Source: Rufibacter radiotolerans
Lineage (GTDB): Bacteria > Bacteroidota > Bacteroidia > Cytophagales > Hymenobacteraceae
Assembly: GCF_001078055.1 (NCBI RefSeq)
Contig: NZ_CP010777.1
Location: 890,408-954,407, forward strand
DNA length: 64,000 bases
Direction of reading: 5' to 3'
Shown: positions 16,887 to 25,717 of the stretch, one piece after another
Layout: each line of letters starts with the position of its first letter
How positions within the stretch are numbered: the first letter of the stretch is position 1
Notes under the pieces: model-generated
The model's input: only the letters and a program-made list of their open reading frames with translations
Database searches by the model: none
What the model was told of the DNA's origin: nothing
Position numbers and translations under genes: made by a program

Positions 16887-17906
16887 TTACCAGAGCCACT
16901 CAGGGCAAAGCATGCGTGTTTTGTTTCTCAGTTTCACCCCCACAATCAGTTCATGGCTGCCGGCACTGGCATTGTTCAGGCCAGAGGTAGTCAGGTCATA
17001 AGAGTAGCCGAAGTCAAGGACGTGGTTCACATTCATGCCAGCCAGGGCAGCCACCGCATCTCCGTGGCGGTATGACACTCCCGCCCAAAAGCGGTTGGCG
17101 TAGGTGGCCTTGAAGTTGACGTCTACTGACAGCGGGCTGGGCTGCGCTAGTTTCATCATAACAGACGGCTCCAGAGAAAGGTCATAGCGTAACCTGATGC
17201 GGTAGCCCCCGGTCAGGAAGTAATGGGGCTGCAGCTTTTGCTGGGCCACCTGCATGCCTTCGTTCCCGGAGATGGTGTTGGTCACAAGCTGCGCCGCTGA
17301 CGCCCCCACGTAAAAGAAGTCTGAATACACCCAGGTGCCCAGCCCCAGATCAAAATTGGTCTTAGACATGGTACCGGCCAGTAACGACGGGTCGTTCTGG
17401 TTGTTCAGGCGAATGGCGTTCCCGTTCAGGCGCGTCTGCACAAACCCACCGGCCAACCCCACCGACATGTTCACCTTTCTGGTAATGGGGTGGTGATAGG
17501 CATAGGTCAGGTTCACGTTGGTAGCACTGAGCGGGCCGGTCTTGTCTACCTGCGCCATGGCGCCAAACCCGTGGTGCGGCCTGGCCTTGTGGTATTTGGC
17601 CGAACGTGGGTTTTTGGATGGCAGCTTGGGCACAAAGCCTTTGCCAGTGCCGGGGCCCTGCGGGGAGTTACGGTCATTGAACCCGAAGGAGGAGTGTCCG
17701 CTAATGTAATAGGTGACCGGCGCTCCGTCTACTCCCACCCATTGCCGGCGGGTTCCCATCCGCACATCGGTGTAGCTCTCTATACCAGAGAGGGCGGGGT
17801 TCAGCAGAAAGTTGTTGAACAGGTACTGGCTGTACTGGGCTTTCTGCTGGGCCATAGCCGGCGTGAACAGAACAGTAAACAAAATAAGGTGGGCAAGCTT
17901 CTTCAT
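16887..17906 (-). CDS. Type IX secretion PorP/SprF family membrane protein
   Basis: A 339-residue outer-membrane barrel with signal peptide (MKKLAHLILFTVLFTPAMAQ). The family start is classic: QYSQYLFNNFLLNPALSG, then MGTRRQWVGVDGAPVTY. PorP/SprF proteins help secrete and surface-attach partner proteins with a gliding-motility-type C-terminal domain, and are usually encoded directly after the partner. Here it begins six bases after the stop of the 1725-residue protein, so it is most likely its dedicated secretion and anchoring partner. Confidence 0.93.
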   Translation of the reverse strand: MKKLAHLILFTVLFTPAMAQQKAQYSQYLFNNFLLNPALSGIESYTDVRMGTRRQWVGVDGAPVTYYISGHSSFGFNDRNSPQGPGTGKGFVPKLPSKNPRSAKYHKARPHHGFGAMAQVDKTGPLSATNVNLTYAYHHPITRKVNMSVGLAGGFVQTRLNGNAIRLNNQNDPSLLAGTMSKTNFDLGLGTWVYSDFFYVGASAAQLVTNTISGNEGMQVAQQKLQPHYFLTGGYRIRLRYDLSLEPSVMMKLAQPSPLSVDVNFKATYANRFWAGVSYRHGDAVAALAGMNVNHVLDFGYSYDLTTSGLNNASAGSHELIVGVKLRNKTRMLCPEWLW

Positions 17907-17912
17907 CTGGGC

Positions 17913-20900
17913 TTACTTAATAATAGTGACGTTTCCGGTAAGGGGACTCTCTTTGTCATCCAGGCGGATGAGGTAATAGTAGGTAGCGGCCGGAAGCGGC
18001 TGCCCGTTCAGGCGGCCATCCCATGGCTTATCATATCCTCTGGATTCAAATACCTTGTTCCCCCAGCGGTTGAAAATCTCCACCTGGCTGTTAGGGTAGT
18101 TGTTGAGCCCAGGAAGGTCCCACGCATCATTGATACGGTCGCCGTTAGGCGTAAAGCCGTTGGGCACCTCCACCGGAGGCAGCACGGTAATAGTCACCTG
18201 GTCTGAAGAAGTACAGCCGTCTGGCGTAGTCACGGTAACGGTGTAGGTGGTAGTGACAGTGGGTTTGGCCACTGGGTTGGCGATCTTGTCATCACTCAGG
18301 CCCAGGCTTGGTGACCAAGCGTAAGAGATGCCACCTTTGGCTTCCAGTTCCACAAAACGTCTGGTGATAATGGTCACATCTGGGCCGGCGTTGGCCGTTG
18401 GGGCCGGAATGTTGGCTTTTACCGCCACCATCTCGCTGGCGCAGTTCTGCACCACAGACCGCACGTAATACGTAGTGGTTTCCTTGAGCACCGGTGTGGT
18501 AAACTGCTGGCCAGAGCCTAATAATTTTCCGCCCATGGGCTTGTCAAACCATTCAATTACCGTGGGAACTGTGCCGTTCGGGATCGCCTGCAGGGTAGCG
18601 CTGAAGCCGGCGCAGATGAAGGCCTCCTTCACGGTAGGTGGTTGCGGTACTGTTACGGTTACCTGTACCACGTTGCTTTCGGCAATGGCGCACCCTCCAG
18701 AAAGCACTTTTCTCCGGAACCAGGTGGTGCGCGTAAGCGGACCCGGCGCGTAATGCTGCTCAGTGGTATTGCCAAAGGCCGTCCCAAACCCTGAAGCGGG
18801 CCCGGAGGTGCTGCTTTCCCACACATAGGTGAAGGAGCCATTTCCACCTTCAGGTGTGGTGCCGGTCAGGCGGGCAGGGGCCGTATTCAGGCAGACCGTC
18901 TGGTTGGTAGAGATGCTGTTCTGCGTGATGGCCGTAAATACCGTCACCTTGATCACGTTAGACTCCAGGGTAATGGTACCAGAGCTCACTTTCCTCCTGA
19001 ACCAGGTGGTTTGGGTAAGTGGACCAGACATATAGTCTCTGGTAGCAGGGTTGCCGCTGGCAGTTACAAAATCAGAGGTAGCGCCGGTGGTACTCATTTC
19101 CCAGACATAATGGAAGGTGCCGTCTCCGCCTACCGGCTCTGAACCCACCAATAATTTAGGGGCGTTACCGGTGCAGATGCTCTGGTCTTCGGTGATAGTG
19201 TTCTGCGAAAGCCCTGCGTTCACAGTCACCTTCACCTCATTGCTGAGAACATCACACCCGCCGGAGGTTACCTTGCGCCGGAACCAAGTGGTTTGACTAA
19301 TGGCGCCTGAGGCGAAGGTTTTACCCGTAGCCCCGGAAATGGTGCTATACGAAACCCCATCCAGGCTGCTTTCCCACTGGTACTGGTAGTTTCCAGCTCC
19401 GCCGGTAGGCGTGGTGCCCGTAAAGGCGGCCGGCTTGTTATTGATGAAGATGACCTGGTTGTCCTGGATGAAGTTGTTGATGATAGAGGAGCTTACCGTC
19501 ACCTTCACGGCCGCACTGGTCTGCGCCAAACAGGTGCCTGATTTTACTACCCTTCTATACCAGGTGGTTTGGTATAGGATGCCCGGGGTGTAGTCCTGCT
19601 CCTGATTGGCTCCGGCCGCTGCGTAGTAGGCAATGCCATCGGTGCTACTCTGCCACTGGTAGGTATAAGAGTTGGTGCCGCCGGTAGGTAACGCACCCGT
19701 AATGGTTCCGGCATTGGTGCCAGCGCAGATTTCCTGCACGCCAGACAAAACGTTATTGGCAACGGGAGGCTGTACCGTCACCTGTACCGCGGTACGCGGA
19801 CCGGCGCAACCTCCGGCTACGGCCTGTACATAGAAAGTAGTGGTCTGGGTAAGGGCCGGTGTGGTAAAAGCAGGTCCAGAGAATAAGGCAGTTCCGCCGG
19901 AAGGGGCCGCAAACCAGGCATAAGATAGGTCATTAGCCGGATTTTTTACTTCCAGTATGGCTTTTTCTGAATGGCACACCGTAGCGGCAATACCTTCTGG
20001 CGCCGATGGAAGCGCTGTCACGGTTACTTTTACTTCGGCTCTTCCTGGAGACACGCAACCATTGGTGGTCACCGCCTGGGCGTAATAGGAAACGTTATTC
20101 TGCAGGGTGGCCGTGGTAAAGGTATTGCCTTCCGCTAACAGGTTGCCGCCGGTGGGGGCGTCAAACCACTGCACTTTGTACGTGGTAGAAGACGCGGTGG
20201 CCGTTAAGGTAGCCGTGCCTCCCTGGCAGATGGCTACGCTTCTGGCAATAGGCGGCGATGGCAAAGGAAGAACGGTGATCTTCACCGCTGAGCTGGTCAA
20301 CTGGCAATCACCGGAGTACGTGACCCTGCGGAACCAGGTAGTTGCCGGCAGAATGCCCGGGGCATATGTGGCATTTTCAAAAGCACCTGATGCGGTGGTA
20401 AAGCCCGCCGTGGCGCTGGTGATACTTTTCTCCCACTTATAGGTATAGGTGCCGTTTCCGCCGGTGGCGGCGGGGGCGTTAATAACCGGGGCCGTTGACT
20501 CATCGCACACCAATATGTCAGCGGGCATGGTCACCGGTTTAAGGGCCGGCGTCATTTCCATTTTTACCGGGGCGGTAAAGTCCACGCAAGCGCCCATGGT
20601 CACCTTGCGGCGGAACCAGGTAGTCTGCGTAAGGGCCGCTGGGGCGTAGTTCTGGTTGGTGTTGGTGCCTACCGCAGCGCTGAATCTGTTGCCGTCCAGG
20701 CTGCTTTCCCAGGAGTATTGAGGCACGCCGTTTCCGCCGGTAGGGCGATAGCCGGTAATTACTGCCGGTACAGATCCTTCGCACACCACCTGGGCTTCTG
20801 AGGTGAAGTTGTTGGCGATAGGTGGCTGTACAGTCACGGTTACCTCCGTCCGGATCTTAGCGCAGTTGCCCGGGGCTTTGCTTTGCACAAAATAGGTAGC

Positions 20901-23090
20901 GTTCACAAAAAGGGCAGGCGTCACAAAGGTATCTCCGGTAAAGACAGGGGAGCCGCCGGTAGCGCTGGTGAACCACTCATAAGGTCCGCCCGGGGCGGTA
21001 GCAGTTAAGGTGGCAGAAGACCCGCTGCAAATAGTGACATTGGCCACGGTAGGCGGGAAAGAGATAGCGTACACAGAAACCAACACCGCAGGCGAGGTTT
21101 GGGTACAGCCGTCAATGGTCACCTTACGGCGGAACCAGGTGTTGGCGGTGATAGGGCCGGTCTGATAGGAGGAAACGTTGGATGAACCGGTAACCAGGCT
21201 AAAGCCCTGGGTGTCGCTGGTCGTGCTGGCCTCCCAGGCATATACCGGCTGCCCACCGTTTCCGCCGCCTGGCAAAGAGCCAGAGATAGTGGTGGTGGTA
21301 CCGTAGCAAATATTGTCTGCCGGGCCCTGCACGGTATTGTTGCTGATGCCGGGCACTACAGAAATCTTAACGGGTTCAGATACGCTGGTACAGCTACCAG
21401 AAGTGACTACCCGTCTAAACCAGGTGCTTTGGGTAAGGGTACCCGGGGCGTAATCAGCGGCAGTGCTGGTGCCGGGGGCTTTGGTGAACACTGTACCGTT
21501 GGTGCTGCTTTCCCATTGGTAGGCATAGGTGCCAGAACCACCAGACAGGGCTTCCCCGGTCAGGGAGGCAGCTGCCTCTCCTAGGCAGAAGGTTTGGTCC
21601 GTGCTGATGCTGTTCCCGGTCAGGGTAGGCTGCACTGTCACCTTCACCGCGTTGCGGCTTGCAGAAAAACAGCCTTCCGGAGAAAGGGTAGCGGTATAAT
21701 AGGTAGTGGTAGCGTTGAGGGCCGGCGTAATAAATGTAGGGCCGGTGGCCAGGAAGTCTTTTTCGTCTCCGGTGGCAGTAGCATACCAATAAACGGTGCC
21801 GCCGGTGGCACTTGCTTTCAAGGTGGCCGGGCTGCCGAAGCAGGTAGTCATATCAGCCGCCGTTGGTGCGCTTGGCAAGGGCGTGACCGTTACCTGTACC
21901 GGGGTTCGCGTTTGGCTGGTGCAGCCGCCGCTCCTGGCAGACTCTACATAATAAGTAGTGGTGGTTGTTAAGACGGGGGTAGTAAAAGTGGCGCCCGTAG
22001 CCAGTGGTGTGGTGGCGCCAGCCGAAGCAAACCAGTTAAAGACAGACCCTTCGCCAGTGGCTTTTAAGGTGGCGGTAGTGCCGGCGCAGATAGCGGCGCC
22101 TGCTGCAGCGGGGGCAGAAGGGGCGTCACGGACCACTATGGATTGGTTGGTGGAGTCTCCGGTACAGGTAGTGCTTGTGCCAGATGGGGTAACTGCTAAC
22201 TGGATGGTGTACGTACCCTTGTTCTGGAAGAGGATGGAAGGCTTAGCTGAAGAAGCATTGGTGCCATTGGTAAAGGCCCAGCCGGTGCTGGGTGAAATAG
22301 TCCATAAACGCTTATAGCCACTGGTGTTTCCGCCTACGTTGTTGCCGTTGTATCCGCTCTTGGTGTCATCATTCAGGGTAATGGTCTGGTTAGGGCAAAG
22401 CGTGTTGCCCGGCTGAATGCTGAAAGAGGCAATGGGTTTAGAGGAAATCACAATCCCGCTTACCTCTGCCTGCTTGGAGATACAGCCGTAAGCAATGGCA
22501 AACATGGTAAAGCCCTTGGGCTTCCCTTCAGAAGACTTGGTAAAGTTATGGACAATGGTAGACGGGAGGTTGCTCTGCGTGTAATGGAGCGTATCTGTGC
22601 CGTCATCAAACCAGATGGCGTATTTGGTGGTAGCGGCGTTCCCTTCGGTGCCCAAAATCCCAAACTTGAAGGCCGCAGGGGCGCAGTCTGAGGTGTTATT
22701 GGGGCTCTGGATACCAATACCTGGGGTGCTGCCATTAAATACCGGGTAGGTGCTACTGGCGGTACAACCGTTCTGGCTGACAACAGTGTACTTTAAGTTG
22801 AAACTGCCTTGGGTCTTATAAGTGTGCGAAGCCGTAGTGAATGAGGCAGGATAGGTGTTGGAGGTGCCGTCTCCCCATTCAATAATAGCTTCTTTGTTCT
22901 TAGAGGAAGTGGTAGAGGCGTTCACTACTTCCAGATTGTACTCCACCGAACCACCTACCGAACTACATCTGGTGAAGTTTTCTTCGTTAGCATCAGATAA
23001 AGAGGCGTCCGGCTTATCCGGGCAGGTTTGGGCGAAAGTGTAAAGACTCCAGAAAAACAGGAGGGTGAAAAAAGAGAAGAACTTTTTCAT
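17913..23090 (-). CDS. Giant T9SS-secreted repeat protein, gliding-motility-type C-terminal domain
   Basis: A 1725-residue secreted protein. Signal peptide (MKKFFSFFTLLFFWSLYTFA), then about 300 residues with PKD-like folds, then a mosaic of two Ig-like repeat types of roughly 75-95 residues. Type A ends TTTYYV-x-...GC-x-VTV (six copies); type B contains P-x-GGNG...W(E/Q)SS and TTWFRRKV-x-SG-C (eight copies). By eye the order is A A B B A B B A A B B B B A. A further PKD/Ig-like domain (AGPDVTIITRRFVELEAKGG) is followed by VPNGFTPNGDRINDAWD and FNRWGNKVF, the signature of the CHU_C/type B sorting domain. It is probably a cell-surface adhesin or matrix protein. Confidence 0.92.
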   Translation of the reverse strand: MKKFFSFFTLLFFWSLYTFAQTCPDKPDASLSDANEENFTRCSSVGGSVEYNLEVVNASTTSSKNKEAIIEWGDGTSNTYPASFTTASHTYKTQGSFNLKYTVVSQNGCTASSTYPVFNGSTPGIGIQSPNNTSDCAPAAFKFGILGTEGNAATTKYAIWFDDGTDTLHYTQSNLPSTIVHNFTKSSEGKPKGFTMFAIAYGCISKQAEVSGIVISSKPIASFSIQPGNTLCPNQTITLNDDTKSGYNGNNVGGNTSGYKRLWTISPSTGWAFTNGTNASSAKPSILFQNKGTYTIQLAVTPSGTSTTCTGDSTNQSIVVRDAPSAPAAAGAAICAGTTATLKATGEGSVFNWFASAGATTPLATGATFTTPVLTTTTTYYVESARSGGCTSQTRTPVQVTVTPLPSAPTAADMTTCFGSPATLKASATGGTVYWYATATGDEKDFLATGPTFITPALNATTTYYTATLSPEGCFSASRNAVKVTVQPTLTGNSISTDQTFCLGEAAASLTGEALSGGSGTYAYQWESSTNGTVFTKAPGTSTAADYAPGTLTQSTWFRRVVTSGSCTSVSEPVKISVVPGISNNTVQGPADNICYGTTTTISGSLPGGGNGGQPVYAWEASTTSDTQGFSLVTGSSNVSSYQTGPITANTWFRRKVTIDGCTQTSPAVLVSVYAISFPPTVANVTICSGSSATLTATAPGGPYEWFTSATGGSPVFTGDTFVTPALFVNATYFVQSKAPGNCAKIRTEVTVTVQPPIANNFTSEAQVVCEGSVPAVITGYRPTGGNGVPQYSWESSLDGNRFSAAVGTNTNQNYAPAALTQTTWFRRKVTMGACVDFTAPVKMEMTPALKPVTMPADILVCDESTAPVINAPAATGGNGTYTYKWEKSITSATAGFTTASGAFENATYAPGILPATTWFRRVTYSGDCQLTSSAVKITVLPLPSPPIARSVAICQGGTATLTATASSTTYKVQWFDAPTGGNLLAEGNTFTTATLQNNVSYYAQAVTTNGCVSPGRAEVKVTVTALPSAPEGIAATVCHSEKAILEVKNPANDLSYAWFAAPSGGTALFSGPAFTTPALTQTTTFYVQAVAGGCAGPRTAVQVTVQPPVANNVLSGVQEICAGTNAGTITGALPTGGTNSYTYQWQSSTDGIAYYAAAGANQEQDYTPGILYQTTWYRRVVKSGTCLAQTSAAVKVTVSSSIINNFIQDNQVIFINNKPAAFTGTTPTGGAGNYQYQWESSLDGVSYSTISGATGKTFASGAISQTTWFRRKVTSGGCDVLSNEVKVTVNAGLSQNTITEDQSICTGNAPKLLVGSEPVGGDGTFHYVWEMSTTGATSDFVTASGNPATRDYMSGPLTQTTWFRRKVSSGTITLESNVIKVTVFTAITQNSISTNQTVCLNTAPARLTGTTPEGGNGSFTYVWESSTSGPASGFGTAFGNTTEQHYAPGPLTRTTWFRRKVLSGGCAIAESNVVQVTVTVPQPPTVKEAFICAGFSATLQAIPNGTVPTVIEWFDKPMGGKLLGSGQQFTTPVLKETTTYYVRSVVQNCASEMVAVKANIPAPTANAGPDVTIITRRFVELEAKGGISYAWSPSLGLSDDKIANPVAKPTVTTTYTVTVTTPDGCTSSDQVTITVLPPVEVPNGFTPNGDRINDAWDLPGLNNYPNSQVEIFNRWGNKVFESRGYDKPWDGRLNGQPLPAATYYYLIRLDDKESPLTGNVTIIK

Positions 23091-23753
23091 AGGCGCTAGT
23101 GTGCCGGCAGGTAAAATAGGAATTTACACGAATCAATAAGGAATAGGGAGGATGCTTGAGCTGTTATAGCAGAAAAAGATCTGCCACAGAAGCAAAAGGC
23201 AATAGTAAGCTAAACCGCTAGGGGTGAGGTTTGTCCAATCACAGGGGAAGTACAAAATACGTCTGCTAAGGAGCAGTCAGAAAGTGCTTTTATGTGATGG
23301 TGAGCCGGAGAGGCAAATGTATATATTCTAGATTCTTCCTGAAAGTAATTTTTTTCCATATATTTATTTAGAGTGGATCTGGTAATTGATTTATATCTTT
23401 ATAACCTCTGTTAGAGGCTCTGATTTAGAAGTATAAATATTTATGTTTCAAGCGCGTTTCGTGGTCAGTAACAACGTGAATCGTAACTTAAGTTCAATAA
23501 TTTCGTAAAAATTATGTTTTTAAATTTTATACATTTTTTATAACTATTCTTATTTTTAATATGAGTGGTGTCTTAATTAAAAGAGATAGGAGGCGCAGAA
23601 CTGTTAATGTTTGCTTTTTTCTTACCCCTTTAGAGGGAAAATCGTAAAATAAAGTACAACTAAGGAGATGAAAAGAAGCGGTAGCTTGGGCAGAAAAGGA
23701 CTCTATTGATTATTCAACGGGTAAAAAGAGTAGTTGGCAGTTAAATTTGGGGT
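23091..23753. other. AT-rich non-coding region upstream of the giant protein
   Basis: About 660 bases, strongly AT-rich between 23330 and 23600, upstream of the 1725-residue gene. It likely contains that gene's promoter. No open frame or repeat is convincing before the first structured-RNA unit. Confidence 0.5.
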
Positions 23754-23805
23754 GTTCACCTAAAAGGTAGAGTGGAAAAGAAATTACCTATTACCTTTGA
23801 CAAAG

Positions 23806-23996
23806 TAAAAACAGCAGAAAATGTCTGCTGAGAAAGATATTGAAAACATAAAGGAGCGGCGAGGCACTTCTGCTTGCAGGAGCGTCAAAGGTTCTGATGC
23901 TTATTGGGGGATATGCTACAGACACTAATGACATTTTGCCTCGCTTGCCCCTCCTTTTTCAGCCTCTTTTCCTGCCCAGGGAAAGAGGCTTTTTTG
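23806..23996 (+). ncRNA. Structured small RNA, copy 1 of a tandem pair
   Basis: Predicted about 190-nt RNA. Promoter: TACCTTTG at 23792-23799 (TAnnTTTG -7 element), with GTTCACCTAAAA 38 bases upstream, at the same spacing as in copy 2. Stems: CAGCAGA/TCTGCTG near the 5' end; GGAG/CTCC and GCGAGGCA (23859-23866) with TGCCTCGC (23937-23944); CTTCTG-CTTG-CAGGAG; AGCGTC/GACACT; and a conserved GATGCTTATTGGGGGATATG segment. It ends with a terminator hairpin (23961-23990) and TTTTTT. No conserved open frame is shared by the two copies. Could be a 6S-like RNA or another known class; no family was recognised. Confidence 0.75.
23961..23996 (+). terminator. Terminator of structured RNA copy 1
   Basis: AGCCTCTTTTCCTG pairs with CAGGGAAAGAGGCT and is followed by six T. 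Confidence 0.8.
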
Positions 23997-24157
23997 TGTC
24001 TGTATAGGAAGGCATGGGCCAGGCGTGGCCAGTTTGGTTTGTGGAGTTGGATACGCCAATTTGGTTCATCCGGAAAAACGGCCTATTGGTCGAGCGATTT
24101 GGGCGGTTTACCTAAAAATTCTTTTAGTCTTGCAGGAAGCTGTTACCTTTGACACAG

Positions 24158-24340
24158 TTAAAACAACAAAGAAAGTTTGCTGCTAAAGATATAAAGGAGC
24201 GGTGGGGCACTTCTGCTTGCAGAAGCGTTACAAGTTTTGATGCTTATTGGGGGATATGCTACAAACGCTTTTAACATTGCCTCGCTTGCCCTTCTTTTCA
24301 ACCTCTTTTTCCTGACCAGGAAGAAGAGGTTTTCTTTTTT
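24158..24340 (+). ncRNA. Structured small RNA, copy 2 of a tandem pair
   Basis: Second copy, 352 bases after the first, with its own TACCTTTG (24144-24151) and GTTTACCTAAAA upstream. Compared with copy 1, stems are kept by paired changes: CAACAAA/TTTGCTG against CAGCAGA/TCTGCTG; GTGGGGCA (24202-24209)/TGCCTCGC (24278-24285) against GCGAGGCA; CTTCTG-CTTG-CAGAAG; AGCGTT/AACGCT against AGCGTC/GACACT. The block GATGCTTATTGGGGGATATG is identical in both. Ends with a hairpin and TTTTCTTTTTT. The compensatory changes argue strongly for a functional RNA. Confidence 0.75.
24300..24340 (+). terminator. Terminator of structured RNA copy 2
   Basis: AACCTCTTTTTCCTG pairs with CAGGAAGAAGAGGTT, followed by a T-rich tract. 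Confidence 0.8.
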
Positions 24341-24472
24341 AGGGCAGCCCGGCCCCTAACGGTTTGGTTCTATTAGCACCTCCTTTTGAAAATTCTTTCC
24401 TTGTCACTGGCCCTCTTCCTACAGGAAAGCCACCGGAGAGCGTGTAAGGGCAAATTTGCCATTCATTTTGCG

Positions 24473-24480
24473 TACCTTTG
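24473..24480 (+). promoter_or_regulatory. Likely -7 element for the zinc-ribbon protein gene
   Basis: TACCTTTG fits the Bacteroidota TAnnTTTG -7 consensus, 28 bases before the ATG at 24508. A -33 TTG at the ideal distance is not clear. Confidence 0.5.
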
Positions 24481-24507
24481 GTAAAACCCTAATACACTAG
24501 AGATTTC

Positions 24508-25140
24508 ATGAACCAGCATATGACCGAAAATGAGCGCGAAGTAATCAAGCTCATTAATTTCTTCAAGAAAAAGGGAGAGCGGCTGGCCGAGGAAGGTTCC
24601 CTGACCCAGGAGCACCAGGACCTGAATGCGGCCTGTGAACGCCTGACCGAGAAAATCTACAACCACGCCGATTTCCGGCAACAGGTGCTGGAAAAGCACG
24701 AGACCCTGAAAGGCATCATTGAAGACAGCGCCCAGTGCCCTAGCTGTGGCAAGGTAGATAAGCTTAAGAAAGTAGGCGTGGCCACCAATGAGCTGGGCTG
24801 GAAATCTAACCGCTATAAATGCCGTCGCTGTAATATTGAGTTCACCTGGAACCGACCCAACAACCCCTGGGACATGATCCCGTTCCTGGAGATTTGCCTG
24901 CAGGAACTGGACACCAACCTCGGCTCTGCCGAAATGGAAGGAGACTTGAGGGAACGCGCCCAGGGCGCCCGCGACCACATGTCCGTGAGCCTGGAGCAAT
25001 TACGGGCCGCCATCGCTTCTGCCGACGAGGAGAAGGCGCGTATGGAGGAGCAGGACCGTGAGATGTCCCGCATGCTGCATGAGTTCAAGAAATATCTGCT
25101 AATAGAGAAAATCAAACTGGAGCCCTTCAGCGAAAACTAA
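24508..25140 (+). CDS. Coiled-coil protein with a central zinc ribbon
   Basis: A 210-residue soluble protein of unknown function. Residues about 1-75 and 130-200 are charged helices likely to form coiled coils; between them is a zinc ribbon with CPSCGK (about residues 77-82) and CRRCNIEF (about 109-116). It begins 28 bases after a good -7 promoter element. No partner gene is adjacent; the structured-RNA pair lies directly upstream in the same orientation. The ribbon may bind nucleic acid or simply stabilise the fold. Confidence 0.75.
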   Translation: MNQHMTENEREVIKLINFFKKKGERLAEEGSLTQEHQDLNAACERLTEKIYNHADFRQQVLEKHETLKGIIEDSAQCPSCGKVDKLKKVGVATNELGWKSNRYKCRRCNIEFTWNRPNNPWDMIPFLEICLQELDTNLGSAEMEGDLRERAQGARDHMSVSLEQLRAAIASADEEKARMEEQDREMSRMLHEFKKYLLIEKIKLEPFSEN

Positions 25141-25162
25141 GAAAACCCGTTTTGCGGAAAAG

Positions 25163-25216
25163 AAGAATCCCGTTTTGGGGCCGTTTTGCTAAAAACGGCT
25201 CCAAAACGGGATTCTT
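25163..25216. repeat. Intergenic palindrome, copy 7
   Basis: AAGAATCCCGTTTTGGGGCC pairs with GGCTCCAAAACGGGATTCTT (one G-T pair) and ends in TTT. It sits 22 bases after the zinc-ribbon gene, as a terminator would. Confidence 0.85.
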
Positions 25217-25305
25217 TATAAATTGGTAACAAACAAAATTTAGTAAGGCCGTACATAGGTGAAAAGTAGCTACAAAAGCCGCTGATCACGTTACAAAATA
25301 AAGCC

Positions 25306-25572
25306 ATGCCCATAGAAAACGACAACATCACCAACTCAGACGAAAGCAAACGCCTGCCAGACAGTAACCCCTCCCCGTATGAAGGTCAGCAGACTGAGGA
25401 CGAGGAAGTAGGGAAACCGGACATGGGCGGAAGCTCGCTCCAGGCCAAGGAAGAAGATTACCTGGACACTGAGCCCGAAGGATCTAAAATAGAAGGCAAT
25501 GTGGCCGCCAAGGAAGAGGAAGACACCTCCAAGCTAGATGGCAGTAACGCCAACAACCTGCGTACCAAGTAA
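25306..25572 (+). CDS. Small acidic, probably disordered protein
   Basis: An 88-residue protein very rich in Glu, Asp, Ser, Asn and Lys, with no hydrophobic core (for example QQTEDEEVGKPDMGG and AAKEEEDTSKLDG). Likely intrinsically disordered. It is followed by a long palindrome and then by a gene for a larger disordered protein, so both may relate to stress or desiccation tolerance; that is a guess from composition alone. No family recognised. Confidence 0.65.
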   Translation: MPIENDNITNSDESKRLPDSNPSPYEGQQTEDEEVGKPDMGGSSLQAKEEDYLDTEPEGSKIEGNVAAKEEEDTSKLDGSNANNLRTK

Positions 25573-25590
25573 TTAGTGCTGAAGAGTTTG

Positions 25591-25648
25591 AATCCCCTTC
25601 GGTTTTTGGCTTGTTTTGGAGAAAACAGGCCAAAAACCGAAGGGGATT
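25591..25648. repeat. Intergenic palindrome, copy 8
   Basis: AATCCCCTTCGGTTTTTGGC pairs with GGCCAAAAACCGAAGGGGATT almost perfectly around GGAG. It lies 19 bases downstream of the acidic protein gene. Confidence 0.85.
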
Positions 25649-25717
25649 TCTTGCGTTAAAGATAAGCGCCCTGGGCATGTAAACGTGCTCACAGTCACAC
25701 TCTAACAATTTAACGCT

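Noticed and set aside
23091-24507. CRISPR array
   Set aside because: The two repeated units are about 190 bases, diverged, and each has its own promoter and terminator; there are no short regular repeats with spacers.
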